60,000 nt of DNA from Nymphaea colorata (GCF_008831285.2 NC_045149.1:14908578-14968577); one strand, 5' to 3'; positions 10,214 to 21,477 are shown, counted from the stretch's first letter. Notes: generated by a model not told the origin, from the letters alone. Made by a program: numbers and translations.

Positions 10214-10652
10214 AACATTGTTGTCAGGCCATAGAAAAGGAGGTGTGGATGACAAAACACCATGATCTTTGAGATGTGATTCCAATAGTTGTTGCACAAT
10301 CAAGAGACCGGTCTCAACAAAGACATGAGGGAGGAGTCAGTAAGAGGGTGTAGTACTTCCTTCTCATTTCCCTGGAGTTTTATTGCTTATAGCATAAATA
10401 TTACCTAAACGTATAAACATGAAAATTCACACGTAATCGATGGAATGAATCATAAGACGGTTTCAGTCATCATCATTACGGCTCCGAGTAAGTCACACAA
10501 ACGGCACTCAATTATGCAGGAGATGCATTTCGAACTCAATCTCAAATGCAACTCAAGTTTTAAAAACATCAGCTTTTTGCCACAAAGCCCTAGAGAGAAA
10601 GAAAAAAAAAAGACACTCAAAAGAGTACTCAACCTCATGTAAAAACCAATTA
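10214..10652 (-). repeat. Inverted-repeat right arm, unit 1
   Basis: The reverse complement begins TAATTGGTTTTTACATGAGG, as in the left arms. It contains the blocks shared with 953-1390 and ends near the TTGTTGTCAGGCC motif. Arms of this length are seen in Mutator-like elements, but no target-site duplication is visible. Confidence 0.75.
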
Positions 10653-10780
10653 TTGCGTGGATAAGAAAGGGATGCATCGCCTGAGACATTTCTTTAGTTG
10701 AAAAGGTTTGAAACATTTACCATAGCTTGTAAATGTTCTCTTGAGGGACGTAAATTTTGTTTGTGTTTCTTTAATGATAA

Positions 10781-10993
10781 CGTATAGCGGGGATGAAGAC
10801 ATCCGGTATAAGGCTATACCGGTGATAAATAGTACCGCTGTAGAACTATAACGGTGACTCCTTTCGCCGCCTATACACCTTATAGCGGGGCTACGTGCCG
10901 CCGCTAAAAGCCTATTATACCGGTGAATCTAGCCACCGCCACAAGCTTTCACCGCTATAAATCTATAACGGTGATCCTTGCCACCGCTATACG
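10781..10993. repeat. CCGCTATA/TATAGCGG motif array, unit 1
   Basis: A GC-richer block with about a dozen degenerate copies, in both orientations, of TATAGCGG or its variant TATAACGGTGA and the complement CACCGCTATA, spaced 15-30 bp. Arrays like this occur as subterminal repeats of plant CACTA-type DNA transposons, but I do not see a CACTA terminus beside it. Plus-strand frames through it are artefacts of the repeat. Confidence 0.75.
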
Positions 10994-12080
10994 TTCCGTT
11001 ACCCTTTCGCACACCCGCATGTATGTACTAGTTCTAGTGACGCACACCTCAACGGCCGAGATGTGCACCTCAAGTGCGCCTACCTACGCCTGTCTCCCAA
11101 TTAACGTCTGTATCTTTTTTTTCATTTTCCATTTCATATTGTTTTTGTATACTTCTTTTCTCAGCCGCATGATAGAATTAGATAAAATCGGTGAAGTTTG
11201 AATTTTTGAAAGTTATTAAAGTTAGTAAATGTAGCTTAAAAATCATAGAGGTTAATGAATTTATTGAACTTACTTTTTGACGAAACAAGTGCTTTTAAAC
11301 CCCTGGTCGGTAGCTTTGTGAAGCGCCAACAATGCCATCATCACAGTTTAGGCTACTCTGGTCATCCGTTGTGGCTATAAAAATTCTCTTACTAATCAAA
11401 TTCTCTTTCATTTTAAAATCAATATCCCTCTAACATTTTAAACCCCAGTGCCTGTGTACGGCACTAAAAATATTACGAATTGCTCTCTCTTCTTTAGCCA
11501 TGTCACAAAGTTTAATTTGTAGTCCCACAACTAGGAGGAGGACTAGACGCATTAAAGAGTCCAAAAAGGAAAAAAAAGGAACCAATAATGCATTATGAGT
11601 TGTGAAACATAATAATAAAATTGAAATTTCAATAAAAAAAATACGGCTATCAAATTATAACTAAAGAACAAATAAAATGCATGAGTTACTTCTCAAACAT
11701 AAACGAAACCCTATAATTACTAATTTAAAGTAGAATGAATTGAGGTTAAAGCCAGTCATGATTCAACATGGGACCGTATAAACTGTACGTACATGTAATG
11801 TACTGAGTGCATTGCATCAATATTCAATAACCATTGGATTGTGGTTTTTAAAAGTTTTCAATGTCAAGAAATACTTTAAAATAGTTTAAATTAATTTAAA
11901 AATGAAAAAATAAATAAATGCATATTGGCCTCGCATCATATTGGCAAAAACCTGCAAGATACAATATTGGCTCATATGGTCCAACATGGAGCAATGTTAA
12001 AGCATTAAAGATAAATAAATGCATACCGGCCTCTTCTTTTTACATACTTAATTTAGAGTAATTAAAGAATAATCGTGGCA
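10994..12080. other. Gene-poor stretch, unit 1 (also in units 2, 3 and 5)
   Basis: AT-rich DNA with several runs of A and T and a GTACGTACATGTAATGTAC near-palindrome at about 11786. No coding or RNA gene signal seen. Confidence 0.6.
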
Positions 12081-12262
12081 CCCTCCGTTCTTGAAACGGA
12101 GACACCTCCACAACTCGGTTCTTAAAACCGAGACGAGACGTTCCCAACAACCCGTTCTTGAAACCACTACCTCCTCCACCCATGACAACCTGGTTCTTGA
12201 AACCGTACGCCTCTCACAACTCGGTTCTTGAAGCGAAGATGCCCCCATAACCCGGTTCATCT
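12081..12262. repeat. Array of CGGTTCTTGAAACCG dyads, unit 1
   Basis: Six imperfect palindromes of the form CGGTTCTTGAAACCG spaced about 29-41 bp, alternating with CCTCCACAACTC-like spacers. Each holds TTCTTGAA, which fits the TTCnnGAA core bound by heat-shock factors, but contiguous triple sites are absent. A tandemly duplicated hairpin or transposon subterminal repeat is the simpler reading. Confidence 0.75.
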
Positions 12263-12570
12263 TTGCATAGTGAGAAGACAATGACAAAAAAGAAAATACG
12301 AAACTAAAAGTGTCTCCAAATTTCTCTAGATGTCAACCTCCCAGTTAAAATGCCTTAAGCTTGACCCTCATAATGTGTATTCTTTAAGCTTGTTCTGGTT
12401 GAAAATTCTCATGTGCCCTTTTTCATCATTTTATAAATGAAACGAGAATTAAACTTCAAGAAAATTATTTAAACCTTTCCTTTGCATGATTTTCATGATG
12501 ATAACATGAAACTATTTTAACCAATAATTATTACTTTTAAGATTTTTTGCAGCTTTGCACATTGATCAAG

Positions 12571-12599
12571 GCACAAACACAAACACACACACACACACA
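12571..12599. repeat. CA microsatellite, unit 1
   Basis: An (AC)n run with AAC interruptions, at the edge where segment A homology to segment B stops. Counterparts lie at 27370-27399 (unit 2) and, interrupted, 42150-42174 (unit 3). Confidence 0.85.
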
Positions 12600-12647
12600 T
12601 GTAAACACCCATATCAAATATATATGTGTTTTTGATAGAATATTTAC

Positions 12648-12858
12648 CTAAAAGGTGCAATCCCAAAGGGAATCGGCTGACTTCAGTATGGCTGGTCAAT
12701 GATAAACTAACAAATCATAAGACCTCCTCAAGATGATCAATAAAGCTCAACTCCCTGCAAAAAGCAATTTTTTTAGGATCATTAAGAAGCAGAAAGCATG
12801 CAAAAAACCTGGTATCCTGGAAACCTCTCTTCTCATTTGAAGTCTTGGAAAGAAGCAT
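12648..12858 (-). pseudogene. Broken second copy of the B gene tail in segment A, unit 1
   Basis: Homologous to the first two exons of 15308-15756. It reads ELSFIDHLEEVL and then an in-frame TGA where the B copy has TCA. The SPPGIAPFS part is frameshifted by missing bases. The last exon has no counterpart: past the donor the sequence becomes a CA microsatellite. Clearly decayed relative to B. Confidence 0.6.
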
Positions 12859-13148
12859 TGGAGAAGGTAATTAGAGCAATGTGCATGACTGCACGTGTGG
12901 TTGTGTGTGAACTGGAATTTCATAAGCAGATCAATTATTTAACTTAATTTGTTGTTCGCTTTTGGCCTGTTTTTAGGTGTATCACTTAGCAAAACCCAGC
13001 AACATTTATACCCAAGGCGGTTGTCACAGTGGAAACGGGAGTGGGCCTTGGCTATCCAGCAGAACACCACATTTGAAACTCCATGGATGTCGTTTCTTGC
13101 ACAAGCAGATTTTATAGGTGTGCACTGTAAAGGGTTTTGTCACTGCTC

Positions 13149-13231
13149 CTAGAAAGATCCAGGCTTCGATTTTCGTTCAAACTTGTGCCAGAAAGAAAGA
13201 CGATCCCTTTTAACAACAAATGTGAGAATAT
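13149..13231 (-). CDS. Terminal exon-like segment, VVKRDRLSFWHKF, segment A unit 1
   Basis: Unknown. The minus strand reads FTFVVKRDRLSFWHKF then ERKSKPGSF and TAG, a strongly basic tail. An acceptor-like T-rich run ending in AAAG lies upstream. The B copy in unit 3 (31133-31216) reads VVKRARLSFWHKF ... GSS-stop. Frame and length are thus nearly kept while residues change, as expected for once-coding sequence duplicated some time ago. It lies upstream of the gene tail on the same strand but ends in a stop, so it is either a separate gene end or a non-coding frame. Confidence 0.3.
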
Positions 13232-13791
13232 CTTTAAATGTGACCAAAATATAACCAATAAATCAAATGGCATCTGGTATTCAAAAAATAGGACCAATAC
13301 ATATGTCCTTAACTAAAAACAATCCATAGCTCTAGGTATTGTAATTGACGTCTGGACCACCATGCCGTTTTAAAATTTGCCACTTTAAAAGGACATGATA
13401 AACTTGTTAATATCGTAAATACTTCAGACCTGCATCAGAAAGACACATGAATTATGTCTAGCTATCAACTGCTGCCATCTTCACCATAAAGACACATGAA
13501 TTATGCCTAGCTATCAACTGCTGCCATCTTCTTTCTTCTTAAGAGATGCAAAGTTTTGGACCTCCTTCCTATTATTTATGAAAGCAGAAAAAGATTTATA
13601 TAATAAGCATGAACACTATGCAATAAACAATAATCTCGGCATGTACTCATCCATACAAGCTGGAACAGCTATCAGATTCACATATGCAGTTATGCACATC
13701 AGCACATATGCCATGTGGAATAATAAAGGGTGCCTTCATATACTAAGGAACTAAGTTACATGCAGCAAGCACAATGAACCTACTTGCTTCT

Positions 13792-13893
13792 TCATCTGGA
13801 CTTCACCACAGCCAGCGCAGCTGCAGCTTTTTCTTCAATAAGTTTCCTGATGTGCTCCCAAAGCAAATCAGCAGCAACCCGCCACAGGAGGGG
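13792..13893 (-). CDS. 3'-terminal exon-like segment, unknown protein
   Basis: Not a recognised gene. On the minus strand this reads a short amphipathic helix-like tail, PLLWRVAADLLWEHIRKL followed by IEEKAAAALAVVKSR and a stop (TGA at 13792-13794). Charged and hydrophobic residues alternate as in a C-terminal helix, and this is the only copy still in frame in all parts. Units 1 and 3 have single-base frameshifts, and unit 4 has lost the stretch containing the stop. I cannot place the acceptor splice site: the frame stays open past 13893 without a clear AG. It could be the last exon of the minus-strand gene whose other pieces lie at higher coordinates, but no continuous splice path was established. 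Coding status is inferred from residue pattern only. Confidence 0.35.
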   Translation of the reverse strand, partial: PLLWRVAADLLWEHIRKLIEEKAAAALAVVKSR

Positions 13894-14318
13894 GAAAGAA
13901 AATGAATGAAGAATTTAAAATAGACCAGAAAGAAACAGGTCACTTTAATAAGAAAAAAAATCAACGAGATTAAGAATGACACAGGTGGGGGAAAGAAAAT
14001 GAATGAAGAATTTAAAATAAAACAAAAGAAACAGGTTACTTTAATAAGAAAAAAAAAATCAACGAGATTAAGAATGGCAAGAAACATAATTATTTATCTC
14101 TGTTGTTCGCAATTCAATAAGCTGGTTCTCATTGGCATCAGTTGATCAGATGAGTTAAAAAATTACATCCACAGATTCAAAGTACATCACCCTGAGATAG
14201 AATATGAGGGGCATTTAGATAATTAGGACACTAGCCAAAATCTAGACGAGACATGCTAGATTAGAAATATTGGCATATTTTCCTTTTCCTTTAATTATTG
14301 AAAGCAAGAAAACTTCAC

Positions 14319-14384
14319 CGGAGTTTGATGAGCTAAATTCAACATGCCTTCGGCAGAGCAAGCATATAAGTCACATGGCCAAGC
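14319..14384 (-). pseudogene. Segment C exon-like piece, unit 2, one base deleted
   Basis: Diverged copy of the piece at 16683-16749 in the same unit. One G is missing (TTCAACATGCC), which shifts the frame. Confidence 0.35.
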
Positions 14385-14843
14385 CTGAACACTACTATGT
14401 ATTCAGAGCATGCTACCTATGAACACAAAATTTGAAAATAAAGCCAAAAGAATGAGAGATTCACCTAGGCTGATCAATTTTAGATTCTCTGAGTATAATT
14501 TAACAGCATCCCCAATAAGAAATTCAACCTAGCAAAAGGAGACTTATGAGAGGAATGTCGATTACAAAATCAGTTTCTGAGTTGATACTTGATACATCAC
14601 GGAAACCAGATACAAAGAGCATTACTAATACATTTGAATTTTAAATTTCGGAGAACACCGGAAGATAAGACAATATTAATAGGCGATACAAATGCAGATA
14701 TGAAAGCATTGGACACAAGATTTCCATGTTGCAAATGTGCCTTAAATTTAAAACCACAAGCAACAAATTAAAATTATTAACACCAGCAGTGAGGACCATT
14801 TGGTGCATTAAGAAAGCACAAGTATCACCATAGAAAGCATCAC

Positions 14844-15031
14844 TAATTGGTTTTTACGTGAGGGGGAGTATATTTCCTCCTCCTCTTCTTTTTCTTCTTC
14901 CCCTTTATTCGCTTATTTTGGAGAGAGAAGAAACAAGAAGACGAAGACTGTGCAACAACTGTTGGAATCACATCTCAAAGATCATGGGGTTTTGTCATCC
15001 ACACCTCCTATTCTATGGCGTGACAACAATA
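14844..15031 (+). repeat. Inverted-repeat left arm, short form, unit 2
   Basis: Starts TAATTGGTTTTTACGTGAGG, matching the reverse complement of the right arm end at 25464. It then jumps over the middle of the arm and resumes homology at TGTGCAACAACTGTTGG through CATCCACACCTCC and the GTGACAACAAT motif. Confidence 0.75.
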
Positions 15032-15307
15032 TTGGATTGTAGCGAATCCACATGCAACCTGTGCTATACTTCTCTCTCATCCAGCCTATGTTGTCCCTCC
15101 TCTTTTTGCTTTGTTCTTTTAATCTTTTTTTTTTCTTTGCTTTTCATTTTTTGTTGCTGACTCTCCCAGCAAATTGCATCGGGGGCTTATTTGATTCAGT
15201 TGTTGCTTTTTGTTTTCTGTCTTGAAGTGTTGAAGGTTTTTGCTTTTATTTGGCATCAAATACCTAATAATTAGTTTACTACATATGATGTGTTTACGTA
15301 TAGACTC

Positions 15308-15756
15308 TTATGTAGCATCAAATAATTGATTTATAGCATTACCATGCTTTTCATTCAAATTAAATGAAGAAGAACGAGTGGGAAGTACAGTAAGATGAGC
15401 ATTATTAGTCCCAAGCAACAAAAAGACAATAGTTACACGACAAGCACATACATGTCCATTAAGTCCTATAATAACTGAACTCAGAAGTGGAAACCACACA
15501 AGTGAGTATTATCCAATATGTATCTGTTTTGGATAGAATATTTACCTGAAAAAGGTGCAATTCCAGGAGGGGATCGGCTGACTTCAGGATGGCTGGTCAA
15601 TGACAAACTAATAAATGATAAGACCTCCTCAAGATGATCAATAACGCTCAACTCCCTGCAAAAAGCAATTTTTTTAAGTTCATGAAGAAGTAGAAAGCAT
15701 GCAAGAAACCTGGCATCCTGAAACCTCTCCTCATTTGAAGTCTTGGAAAGAAGCAT
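15308..15756 (-). CDS. Three-exon gene tail in segment B, unit 2 (unknown protein)
   Basis: This is the best-supported gene model in the window. Minus strand: an exon at 15756-15710 starting with an in-frame ATG (MLLSKTSNEERFQDA), a 54-bp intron (GTTTCTT...TTTTGCAG), an exon at 15655-15546 (ELSVIDHLEEVLSFI through SPPGIAPFS), a 71-bp intron (GTAAATATT...GAGTTCAG), and a last exon at 15474-15308 (GLNGHVCACRVTIVFLLL ... NQLFDAT) ending in TAA. The split codons join in phase at both junctions: AG+G gives Arg, and G+TT gives Val. The 54-bp intron is short for a plant and is open in frame, so it may be retained. The ATG is preceded in frame by TAA 12 bases upstream, so an upstream exon would have to splice in at the AG just after it. 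The last exon has a hydrophobic stretch. I do not recognise the family. The spliced product would be about 107 residues, so it may be the tail of a larger gene. Confidence 0.5.
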
Positions 15757-16548
15757 TGGAGAAGATAATTAGAGCAACGTGCATGACTGCACGTGTGGTT
15801 GTGTGTGAACTGGAAATATACTGATTCAAATATTTAATTTTTATTATCCACAAGATATTCACAAGAAAAGTAACTAGAGTTCTAACTTCAATGACACTCA
15901 CATGGAGGGGCTATCGATGAATATAGGAATTAGTTGGCGATAAAGGATTGCAAATGCAATGTTTCTTATCATGCCCATCCACCGCCACATATAGGCTGAT
16001 TTTTTTTTCCCTTTCTACACAAGAAAACAACTTCAACAGCAGTAACCTCAGGCTCTTTCTTTTTTGTCCTCAAAGCTTTAGACATTGAAGTATGTAATTT
16101 TAATTTCATAAGCAGATCAATTATTTAACTTAATTTGTTGTTTGCTTTTGGCCTGTTTTTAGGTGTATCACTTAGCAAAGCCCAGCAACGTTTAGACCCA
16201 AGGCGGTTGTTACAGTGTTAAACGGGAGTGGGCCTTGGCTATCCAGCATAACACCACATTTGAAGCTCCATGGATGTCGTTTCTTGCACAAGCAGATTTT
16301 ATAGGTGTGCACTGTAAAGGGTTTCATCACTGCTCCTAGGAAGATCCAGGCTTCGATTTTCGTTCAAACTTGTGCCAGAAAGACGAGCCCTTTTAACAAC
16401 AAATGTGACCATATCCTTAAATATGACCAAAATATAACCAATAAATCAAAGGGCATTTGGCATTCAAAAAATGTGAACAATACATATGCCCCTAACTAAA
16501 AACAATCCATAGCTCTAGGTATTGTAATTGACGTCTGGATCACCATGC
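15515..16548. repeat. Segment B, unit 2
   Basis: Less decayed paralogue of segment A in the same unit; carries most of the three-exon gene tail and joins directly to segment C'. Confidence 0.8.
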
Positions 16549-16682
16549 TTGGACTTCACCACAGCCAGGGCATTTAGATAATTAGGAGACCAGCCAAAAT
16601 CTAGATGAGACATGCAAGACTTCGTATTAGCAATATTGGCATTTTTCCTTTTCCTTTAATTATTGAAAGCAATAAACTTCAC

Positions 16683-16749
16683 CGGAGTTTGAAGAGCTAA
16701 ACTCAATCATGCCTTCGGCAGAGCAAGCATACAAGTCACCTGGCCAAGC
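16683..16749 (-). CDS. Segment C' exon-like piece, unit 2
   Basis: Same 67-bp piece as 31484-31550; one substitution (CAATCATGCC) changes a residue near the middle. Confidence 0.35.
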
Positions 16750-17825
16750 CTGACATGCTACCAACAAACACAAAATTTGAAAATAAAGCCAAAAGAATGA
16801 GAGATTCACCTAGGCTGATCAATTTTAGTTTCTCTGAGTATAATTTAACAGCATCCTGAATAGGAAATTCAACCTAGCAAAAAGGAGACTTATGAGAGAA
16901 TGGTTGATTACAAAATCAGTTTATGAGTTTGATACATCAAGAAAACCAGATACTACGAGCGTTACTAATACATTTGAATTTTAAATTAGGGAGAACACTG
17001 AAGATAAAAACAATATTAATAGGCGAGCCACTGTTTACCTAAAGAATGATACACAAATCTAGAAACAATTATCAACATGCTACCTTAACCCACCACCGAA
17101 GTTCAAAAATTTCCAAAATTTTGAGAATTTCATATGCGCACAGTAATGGCCTCGTTTTTCAACATTCAAGTGAACAACCAAAAAAGTACATTGAGAGGAC
17201 CTAGCATAGCAAGGAGAAAAGGCATTCTATTGATCCTATTGTGAAACTAAATCAGCAAAAGGGGAACTAAATGCAATGTTTAAAATGGATGTGCACTTCC
17301 TTGAGATCCGCTTGTTCACACTAGTAGCAGTCCTAGTTTCATAGACTTTTAGAGTGTAAAGTGCAAACTGCAGCTATGGGCAGAATTTGGATCAGCATCA
17401 TAGGCTTATCTCAGACAATTTGAAGTTTGTACAGATATTTTCTTTACCTGGATAGAGAAGAGATGTAACAAGAAAGAAAGAGAGAATTTGGCTAAAAATG
17501 CAGTCCTCATGGAGTTATTTTCAGAGTAACTTTCTTACTCCTGCCATAAAAGGTGGAAGTGGTACTCTCCTCTTTCCAGGTACAGTAGGCGACAACGGGA
17601 CCAACATGATAGCTCAAGGTACAAGAAAGGACATTAGGACCAGCATGGGAGCTCAAAGTACAAGAAATGACACTACGGATATCAAATAAATGCAATGGAT
17701 TTGTAAAAGAAAGTGGAAACAACAAAATGAGAATTTTACGTTAGCAGCAATAACTTGGTTAACCAACAATTAGTGTGCAGAAGACATGAGAAAGGCAAGA
17801 TCCATGAGATATCTTAAGCACTTAC

Positions 17826-17955
17826 ATCTTATACACTTCTGCTTTCTGAATGGTGCTACCACACTCCACAAGACTTGAAATTTCTATGTCAGGTGTGCTA
17901 GTAGAAATAGATGGTGTTGACAGTAGATCGTGCATGACATCCTTGGACATTGACA
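17826..17955 (-). CDS. Internal exon-like segment SMSKDVMHDLL, unit 2
   Basis: Same 130-bp piece as 32625-32754, identical by eye. Confidence 0.4.
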
Positions 17956-18423
17956 CTTTCCAACAATAAGTTGTGCAGCAAAAATTTATAATACAGAATC
18001 TACAGAAAATATTGCCAAAGAAACCAGCATTTTGTATAGTTAGCACCCACAGTTTTACAGCAGCATAAGGACCTGTGTTTGTTCAATTATCCAGGATCCA
18101 TTCAAAAAATTTGAACACGTTTGTGCCTCTTCAGTTAAAAACTAGATTGTGAAAAGGAAACGTGCATTCAATTTGTGGAGATTCAATCAGAATGTTTCAG
18201 AGGTCTTTTGGTTAGCTCCCTCATACTAGGTCCCTAAAAGATACATGATAACCTAAATTGAAAATACTAATCACAATCACGTATAGGCCCAAATTCATAG
18301 CTTTCAACAGCAATGGAATATGGCAGGTACATGAGGCCTCCCACGACCTTCAGCCCTCAAGACAAGAATGCCACCTATTTCAAATGTCAAGTTCAAGCCA
18401 CTAAAAAATCGAATTGCCTGCAA

Positions 18424-18504
18424 CTAAAGATTCATTGGAATGATAACTCCGTTTTGAGCTTCTCGTATTGAAGAAGAACTTGTTATTCCACTTAAAGCAG
18501 GCAC
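18424..18504 (-). CDS. Terminal exon-like segment VPALSGITSSSS, unit 2
   Basis: Unchanged copy of 3586-3666. Confidence 0.28.
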   Translation of the reverse strand: MPALSGITSSSSIREAQNGVIIPMNL

Positions 18505-20318
18505 CTCACAAGGCCATGCAATGAGAGTGGAAAATTTAAGACAATAAAATAGAGTAGTGCCATTCGATCTTAAGGAAAAATAGAGACAAATTAAAAACGA
18601 AACTGAAGAACGATGATGACTTATGATACCCTGTGGCATTTGCAAAAAAGATCTCACCACTTTTAGATGTTAAAAGTAAAAAATGAGGAAACACGTGACT
18701 CATAACTGCTATTATGAACAATCAACGGATGAAATACAACAACCATGTTTAGAAAAATTCCAACCAACTCAAGGACTTCATGCTACATTTTCCGCTATCT
18801 TGAAGAATAAATAATTGATATTCCAAGATTTGATGAAACTTCATGGCAGGAAAAACAATCCTGAAAACAAAATGAAAGAAGTAACCGATGCGAGTTGAAA
18901 AGCAACTAAATGTGCATAACAGCTTTAGTTGTACATGATACTTGGGCCTTGTTGCTTCATAAGACTGAGAAGTATATTTTTGCAAAGTACATGCACAAAA
19001 AAGACAGCGAGTGCTCTGCTGTTTCACTAAATGCTCAAGTAGCACTTAAACAAATTCATCAATCTCCACAAATTCATCAAACAACACCATATGGAGTTAT
19101 TAACCTTATATAACAAAATAGATCACAAGACCTGGCAAGTACCACAAACCCACCTTAGTGTTTTAAGAATATGTAAAATATACTTTAAAAACCTTTACAT
19201 TATTGGATCCATGCATGCGTGGAGCCTAGATGGCCAGATCTACATGACGCATGAAATTTGAAAACAAAGGCCGAAGGCTAGATTTTAAATAAGATTAAAA
19301 CATGAGTTAACCTAGTTTAGAAAACAACTAGTAAAATTAGGGTTTAAAGATGGGCGACACTAAAAACAGGACCTAAGGGGACAACTCCATGGCTGGGATT
19401 CCAACATACAGCAGGAGGGAAGAAGTTGAAGCTTAGCTGAAAATAGAGTTGGAGATCAAATTTAGAGGGAAAACGCAAGAGGTAAATCTAGGGAACAGCG
19501 GGGGAAGACATCACACTTAGCATGAGTAGACTAATTTTGAGATGTTTCATCCATTCTGTGAATGGACTAGCATAGAAGGAAATGAAAGGGCTGCATCCAT
19601 CAAGTCCTAAGGGAACTAGATTTCTCCAATAACCAGGAGCCACAAATGTAGCAAAAGATGTCAAGTTTTCCTTTGCAAAGATTTGTCTTTAAAATAGCTC
19701 AAAAAATTTTCAATTCTTTGCCCTATAGGCTTTGAGTGCTCGTAGTGTGCAGGAGATATGCCTTCATTTACCAGAAGTATTCATTAAGTGTCCGGATTCA
19801 TCTCGCACCAATGTTGTCCAGTCTCTTCAAGGGATTTCTTTCCATTTCCAAAACATGAGCATAGAGGAATCGTCCTCAATTTCATAGAAAGTCATAGAAG
19901 AGGAACAAATATTAGCCTAGAATCATCCATCTGAAAAAGATTTTTTCATTCAATACTTCAGAGTTCGGCCTTCATGTCTTTCATCTCTTGGCAGGCACTT
20001 TTTTTTCTTTTTCTTTCTGCTTTTGATTTTGCTCTTTTTCTTTTTCTTTTTCTTTTTCTAACTGAGCCACCCTTCACCTTTGAGGGAAATACCTCACCAC
20101 CCCAAAGGCTACTACGAAGCTCCACCATTTTGGTGGTTGTGTAGTTTTGTCTTGTGCAATATCGTGCCTATTGGGCTTTCTACTGAACCCGTGTAGCGAG
20201 CTTTGGGCCGGCAGCTCCCAGACCAGTTGGCCTTAGGGTACCAGGTGTAGAACACCCCTCGGACTTACTTGCTCGAGTTCAGAAGGCTTCAGGCCACGAC
20301 TAGACAAAAGTTCATAGG

Positions 20319-20863
20319 TCACATGATTTCGCAAGAGAGACGCAAATCAGCTATGCGCCTTCTCAGTACTCTCACGTATTGACCCAGAGGAACGACTACA
20401 CTTGCCCCGAGCTCACCCTCAACTCTCATTTTGCTACCTGCCAAGATTTTACAGGACGCTAGGGCTTCATTCTCATAGCATTCTCCTGCTAAACCCTTGC
20501 AGATGTTTGATTGCTAAGGCTAATAGCTTTTTCTAATCTTTGACTTCCTCGGTGTCATCAGATTCTCCCGCACTGCTCATATCGAGGATCTTTCCAGTTT
20601 TACCTCTCGTTGACTGACAACAAAAGTTTCAAACTTCAACCTTCTCCTTAAAAAAATACTTAAGAAAAAAAGAAGGTATACCATTGTGCACGAAAGTCCT
20701 TTTGAACAAATATAGGGCTAAAAACTTTTGGAAAACTGCCGACATCAAATGATACATTGTCCAGATAAGGAGTCTCTCTTTTCCCCATAGATAGGGTGTT
20801 TGTGAAACTGGAGTGACCCGTGTAATGGGTTTTGGAGGGATGTAAAAGAGTAGGCTCCATCAC
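20319..20863 (-). pseudogene. Decayed coding remnant, unit 2
   Basis: Copy of 5481-6025, identical by eye with the same stop and frameshift. Confidence 0.3.
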
Positions 20864-21404
20864 ACTCTCCTATAAGGTCCTCTACAAAAAAGGAAAAGCC
20901 TAGAGGCTACAAGTCCTTGGTACATATGGGCTTCTTAGTGAACAAGGGTTCCACAGATAGTTGGAACGAAAAGGTTTTTTTTCCCCAAAAGTAAGCTTTG
21001 GAGTAGTTGGCCTAATCAGTTGACAAAAAAAGATAACAGCAAGGTAGGAACATATACTTCAAAAGCAACTGTAAGTTTGGAAAGAAAAGAGCCCTTAGAA
21101 GTGAGGGTGTGACAATGCTAAAGAATAGACCACCAAAATAAAAGTGAGCACCAACCACAAGCACGAGTTGCAAGATTGCTCAAAATATTTTCACCCCTAA
21201 AAAAATTCCTCATATCATGACCAAATTTTGCATAGAGAAGACAACGACAAAAACACAAGAAGAAAATAGTGACTGTAATAATAAAAAAGCAAACGCATGT
21301 TTGACAATAGGTTCTGAAAATGGAAAATCATTTTTCAGCCGTCATTTGGGTGGGAGTGTCGATAAGTATTCTTAAACAATCAGGTATAAGAGAAAGAAAA
21401 TTAC

Positions 21405-21477
21405 TGAGACATGCTGAAGTTTGGCATGACTGCTGAAAAGAAGTTGTCCTCACTGGTTTCATAGAGGCTCCTCCTTC
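21405..21477 (-). CDS. Exon-like segment RRSLYETSEDNFFSA, unit 2
   Basis: Unchanged copy of 6567-6639. Confidence 0.35.

Larger units (their letters stand above)
12616..13365. repeat. Segment A, unit 1 (paralogous to segment B)
   Basis: From AATATATATGTG to GTCTGGACCACCATGC, diverged but collinear with segment B (15515-16548 in unit 2). It lacks an internal block of about 300 bp present in B (around 15812-16105). Both A and B are followed by the GCCAGxGC motif and then C-type sequence, so the original duplication covered B plus C. Confidence 0.8.
1..13422. repeat. Tandem unit 1 (shortened, contains gap)
   Basis: First copy of the ~14.8 kb unit. It aligns to unit 2 with an offset of 13,422 bp before the gap at 853 and about 14,838-14,869 bp after position ~2000. 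It therefore lacks roughly 1.4 kb, equivalent to unit 2 about 15,030-16,545, which includes all of segment B. It has a private block at 953-1390 and an extra C-like segment at 1436-1705. The rest is collinear with unit 2. Confidence 0.93.

Noticed and set aside
10923-11201. Plus-strand frame through the CCGCTATA array
   Set aside because: The reading comes from the repeat motifs; there is no independent coding evidence.
12048-12287. Minus-strand frame through the TTCTTGAA array
   Set aside because: The repeated SRT/RTR pattern mirrors the DNA dyads. Units differ by indels that change the frame freely.
12949-13152. Plus-strand exon in segment A (WALAIQQNTTFETPWMSF)
   Set aside because: It is bounded by AG and GT and looks protein-like, but the B copies have frame-breaking indels and the opposite strand is also open in places. 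Too ambiguous to call; reported only as the 137-bp block.
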